Shown here piece by piece: positions 48,322 through 50,800 of a stretch of DNA of 50,800 nt (the first letter of the stretch is position 1; each line of letters begins with the position of its first letter). Position numbers and translations under genes: made by a program. Source of the stretch: Bradyrhizobium sp. YR681. GTDB taxonomy: Bacteria; Pseudomonadota; Alphaproteobacteria; Rhizobiales; Xanthobacteraceae. The notes under the pieces were generated by a model that was given only the letters and a program-made list of their open reading frames with translations, was not told the origin of the DNA and searched no databases. The stretch is from positions 1 through 50,800 of the forward strand of contig NZ_AKIY01000248.1 in the NCBI RefSeq assembly GCF_000282615.1, read 5' to 3'.

Positions 48322-49308
48322 CTATTGCAGGCGCTGCGCCTTGGCGGGATCCCAGGTGGCCAGCACGCGATCGCCCGGTCGGAACGGGTGAACGTCGAAG
48401 GCGGTCTCGGAAACGTGAGAGAACAGGGCGGTGCCGTCGTCGAGCGTCAGCGATACGGCGACATAGGATCCCTGGTACTCGGTCTGGGTCAGCAGCGCCG
48501 GCGCGCCGTAGGCGCCGTCAGTGAACGGCACGATGCCGAGCTGATCGGCGCGCACGGCGATGAGACTGCCGGCGTCGCTGAGGACGTTGTGGCCGCCGAT
48601 GAAGCGCGCCACGAATTCGGTGCGGGGATGGTGGAAGATGTCGCGGGCGGTGCCCTGCTGCTCGATCCTGCCCTGGTTCATCACCACGATGTGGTCGGCC
48701 AGCGCCATCGCCTCTTCCTGGCCGTGGGTGACCTGGATGAAGCTGATGCCGAGCTCGCGCTGCAGCCGCTTCAATTCGCCCCGCATCTTCACCCGCAGGA
48801 ACGGATCGAGCGCGGACAGCGGCTCGTCGAGCAGCAGGATCTGCGGCTCGGTGATCAGCGCACGGGCAAGTGCGACGCGCTGCTGCTGGCCGCCGGAGAG
48901 TTGTGCCGGGAGCCGGGCCGCATAGGGGGTCATCGCCACCAGCTCGAGCAATTCGCCGGCCCGCTTGTGCCTGGTGGCGCGGTCGATGCCGCGCATTTTC
49001 AGGGCGAATGCGACGTTGTCGAGCACCGAGAGGTGCGGAAACAGGGCGTAGGACTGGAACATCATCGCCGTGCCGCGCTTGGCGGGCTCGAGATCGGTGA
49101 CGTTCTGCGCGCCGAGGATGATGTCGCCCTCGCTGACCGCCTCATGGCCCGCGATCATGCGCAGGGTCGAGGTCTTGCCGCAGCCGGAGGGGCCAAGCAG
49201 GCAGCAATAGGTGCCGGCGGGGATCTTGAGGTTGACGGTGTCGACGGCCAGCGTCGTGTCGTAGCGCTTGGTGACGGCGACCAGTTCGAGAGCGGCAGGA
49301 GTGGCCAT
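48322..49308 (-). CDS. ABC transporter ATP-binding protein (PotA type)
   Basis: The product is 328 aa. Walker A is LLGPSGCGKTST (about 36-47), the signature is LSGGQQQRVALAR, Walker B is ILLLDEPLSALDPFL, and the C-terminal TOBE-type domain (about 240-325) is present, as in PotA/FbpC-type ATPases. It is the first gene of the minus-strand operon that continues with the binding protein, two permeases and the racemase. The region upstream (49309-49563) holds the divergent control region shared with the GntR gene. Confidence 0.93.
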   Translation of the reverse strand: MATPAALELVAVTKRYDTTLAVDTVNLKIPAGTYCCLLGPSGCGKTSTLRMIAGHEAVSEGDIILGAQNVTDLEPAKRGTAMMFQSYALFPHLSVLDNVAFALKMRGIDRATRHKRAGELLELVAMTPYAARLPAQLSGGQQQRVALARALITEPQILLLDEPLSALDPFLRVKMRGELKRLQRELGISFIQVTHGQEEAMALADHIVVMNQGRIEQQGTARDIFHHPRTEFVARFIGGHNVLSDAGSLIAVRADQLGIVPFTDGAYGAPALLTQTEYQGSYVAVSLTLDDGTALFSHVSETAFDVHPFRPGDRVLATWDPAKAQRLQ

Positions 49309-49458
49309 GGCGTGTCCGAGGAGGAGCGATGTTGCGGTTCTCTCCGCAAGGTCCGTGCCAACAGCCCTCGGCCGCTAAAATTCCAGAACAATGAAGCGGA
49401 GTCAGATTGTTAGACCGAATCCGGCGTAGCGAGGCGGTTTGCCGCGTGGGCAATAGTC

Positions 49459-49490
49459 TGCACACAAAACGGGCGTAGATTGTATAATCT
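49459..49490 (+). promoter_or_regulatory. Candidate GntR-gene promoter with overlapping operator
   Basis: TGCACA (49459-49464) and a perfect TATAAT (49483-49488) are separated by 18 nt, a sigma-70-like promoter reading toward the GntR gene. The inverted repeat AGATT-GTAT-AATCT (49477-49490) overlaps the -10 box, and AGATTGT recurs at 49404-49410. This is where a GntR regulator could bind to control itself and the divergent importer (inference). A transcript starting here would begin downstream of the upstream in-frame TTG (49480), supporting the ATG at 49564 as the true start. Confidence 0.5.
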
Positions 49491-49563
49491 TTCGCCTGTG
49501 ATTGGATACAGCTGCTCGACTAATATTCTCCGACCGAGCCCTCAAACCCAATCCGTCCAGCTG

Positions 49564-50271
49564 ATGGCCGCCAAGACTCGACCGAAATCCGAAGCCCCAG
49601 ACGTGAGCGATCGCGTCAGCCGGATCAGGGAGGGCGTGACCGCGGCGATCCTCGAGCATCGCCTCTTGCCCGGCACCAAGCTTGGCGAGGACGAGATCGG
49701 CGAGATCTACGGTGCGAGCCGCACGCTGGTCCGCACCGCGCTCCAGCAACTGACGCATGAAGGCATCGTCAACATCGAGAAGAACCGCGGCGCCTTCGTC
49801 GCGCGCCCGACGCCCGCCGACGCGCGCGAAGTCTTCGAGGCGCGCCGCCTGATCGAGCCCACCATCGTCGATCATGCCATCGACGCGGTCTCGCCGGCCT
49901 GGCTCGATCGGCTCCAGCGACACCTTGCCGAGGAGCGCGAGGCGGAATTGCGCGGCGATGCGCGCGCTTCGGTCCGGCTCTCCGGCGAATTTCACAAGCT
50001 CGTCGCCGAGATGAGCGGCCACAGCATCTATCTCGGCTTCCTCAAGGAACTGATCGCGCGCTCCTCGCTCATCATCCTGCTCTACCGCCGCCACGACACG
50101 CCGGCCTGCGGCACCGATCATCACGCCGGCATCGTTGCCGCGATCCGCAAGCGCGACAAGCAGGCCGCCCGTGCGCAGATGCTGTCGCACCTGAACGAGA
50201 TCGAGGCCGAGTTGTTCTTGAAGGATCCCGCCGCCGCCGAGTTGCGGCTCGCGGACGTGCTGGGCGCGTGA
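49564..50271 (+). CDS. GntR family transcriptional regulator (FCD subfamily)
   Basis: The product is 235 aa. The N-terminal winged helix (about 20-80) contains LPGTKLGEDEIGEIYGASRT followed by VRTALQQLTHEG, and the C-terminal FCD ligand domain (about 90-225) shows FEARRLIEPTIVDHAI, the metal-ligand region EFHKLVAEMSGH and the terminal HLNEIEAELF. FCD regulators respond to organic acids or amino acids and commonly repress nearby transport or catabolic genes. The ATG (MAAKTRPKSE) is chosen over an in-frame TTG at 49480, which would fall inside the promoter. It is divergent from the PotA-type operon and convergent with the M20 gene. Confidence 0.9.
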   Translation: MAAKTRPKSEAPDVSDRVSRIREGVTAAILEHRLLPGTKLGEDEIGEIYGASRTLVRTALQQLTHEGIVNIEKNRGAFVARPTPADAREVFEARRLIEPTIVDHAIDAVSPAWLDRLQRHLAEEREAELRGDARASVRLSGEFHKLVAEMSGHSIYLGFLKELIARSSLIILLYRRHDTPACGTDHHAGIVAAIRKRDKQAARAQMLSHLNEIEAELFLKDPAAAELRLADVLGA

Positions 50272-50290
50272 TCGGCGCAGGCGCTACGGA

Positions 50291-50800
50291 TTACGCTGCC
50301 ACGCCAAGTTCTTTCCGCACCAGGCTGACCCAGTAGGTGGAGCCAAGGGCGAGCACATCGTCGTTGAAATCGTAGAGCGGCGTGTGCAGCCGGTGGCAGG
50401 GACCGTCTTCGGCGCTGCCGTTGCCGATCCGGATGAAGGCGCCCGGACGCTGCTCCAGCATGAAGGCGAAGTCGTCGGCGCCGGTATTGAGCGGGATGTT
50501 GGTGTCGACGTTCTCGGAGCCGACGATGCCCGCGGCAACCTCGGCTGCGACCGCGACTTCCGCTGCGGTGTTGACCAGCGGCGGATAGCGGCGCTTGTAG
50601 ACGACCTCGGCGCTACAGCCCTGGATTGCCGCGACGCCTTCGGCCAGTTGCCGCAGCCGCAGCTCGAGAATATCGCGTACTGCGGCCGAGAAGCAGCGCG
50701 CGGTTCCGGTGATCACGACTTCGGCCGGGATGACATTCGGGGAGCTGAAGGCGCCGGCGTGGATATGTCCGACGCTGAGTACCGCCGGCTCGACCGCCGG
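50291..50800 (-). CDS. M20 family amidohydrolase, 5' part outside the window
   Basis: Only the C-terminal 169 aa are present; the frame runs off the window end. Seen segments are the dimerisation-domain text SVGHIHAGAFSSPNVIP and VITGTARCFS, followed by TGADDFAFMLEQRPGAFI (the Glu/Asp-rich metal loop equivalent to GSEDFADML of M20D enzymes) and CHRLHTPLYDFNDDVL (the C-terminal ligand His). It is an amidohydrolase of the aminoacylase/hippurate type, a close relative of the gene at 4324-5487. It is convergent with the GntR gene, and its own regulation lies outside the window. Confidence 0.88.
   Translation of the reverse strand, partial: PAVEPAVLSVGHIHAGAFSSPNVIPAEVVITGTARCFSAAVRDILELRLRQLAEGVAAIQGCSAEVVYKRRYPPLVNTAAEVAVAAEVAAGIVGSENVDTNIPLNTGADDFAFMLEQRPGAFIRIGNGSAEDGPCHRLHTPLYDFNDDVLALGSTYWVSLVRKELGVAA

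Noticed and set aside
1..50800. Insertion sequences, prophage genes or CRISPR arrays
   Set aside because: No transposase, integrase, phage structural gene, or regularly spaced direct repeat of CRISPR type was found; the repeats present are short palindromes or adjacent tandem units.

Overview
The window reads as a chromosomal segment of a high-GC alphaproteobacterium, most likely Bradyrhizobium or a close relative. The basis is the codon use, the protein families (AapJQMP amino-acid importer, DUF3126, zf-CHCC, gamma carbonic anhydrase), and the dispersed intergenic palindromes typical of that genus. There are no rRNA genes, insertion sequences, phage genes or CRISPR arrays. One tRNA gene, tRNA-Leu(UAA), is present. 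This taxonomic placement is inference from composition and recognised families, not from a search.

Region 1 (1-17.4 kb) looks like a peptide / amino-acid utilisation locus. Two plus-strand genes (HCCA-isomerase-like DsbA-fold protein and quinone oxidoreductase) face a long minus-strand array. Read in transcription order, the array holds an M20 glutamate-carboxypeptidase-like enzyme, a tandem glycine riboswitch, a dadA-like D-amino-acid dehydrogenase, an oligopeptide ABC importer (DppB, DppC and a fused DppDF ATPase), an M81/MlrC-type metallopeptidase, an M20 amidohydrolase, an amidase and an enoyl-CoA hydratase. Two nearly identical peptide-binding proteins diverge from it on the plus strand and end in a strong terminator.

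Region 2 (17.4-30.3 kb) is a mixed housekeeping/accessory stretch: a Bcr/CflA drug exporter, two large polytopic membrane proteins of GT-C-like appearance, two small lipoproteins, an uncharacterised GHSKG-motif protein, tRNA-Leu, a flavin monooxygenase, a zinc-finger protein, an orphan membrane protein, an alpha/beta hydrolase, cysE and a DUF3126 gene.

Region 3 (30.3-38.3 kb) is a LysR regulator divergent from an aapJQMP-type amino-acid importer, followed by a PLP enzyme of the serine hydroxymethyltransferase family whose catalytic residues are largely replaced and by a class V aminotransferase. It looks like an uptake-plus-catabolism unit for one amino acid, and the degenerate SHMT-like enzyme is the best candidate here for a new activity.

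Region 4 (38.6-44.3 kb) holds small hypothetical genes, a gamma carbonic anhydrase, a HAMP/double-PAS membrane receptor with no output domain, a pair of overlapping 54-codon genes (one resembling ribosome modulation factor) and small secreted proteins. Region 5 (44.4-50.8 kb) is a minus-strand polyamine/opine-type ABC operon (ATPase, Tat-exported binding protein, two permeases) ending in an Asp/Glu/hydantoin racemase-family gene, divergent from a GntR regulator, with a further M20 hydrolase cut by the window end.
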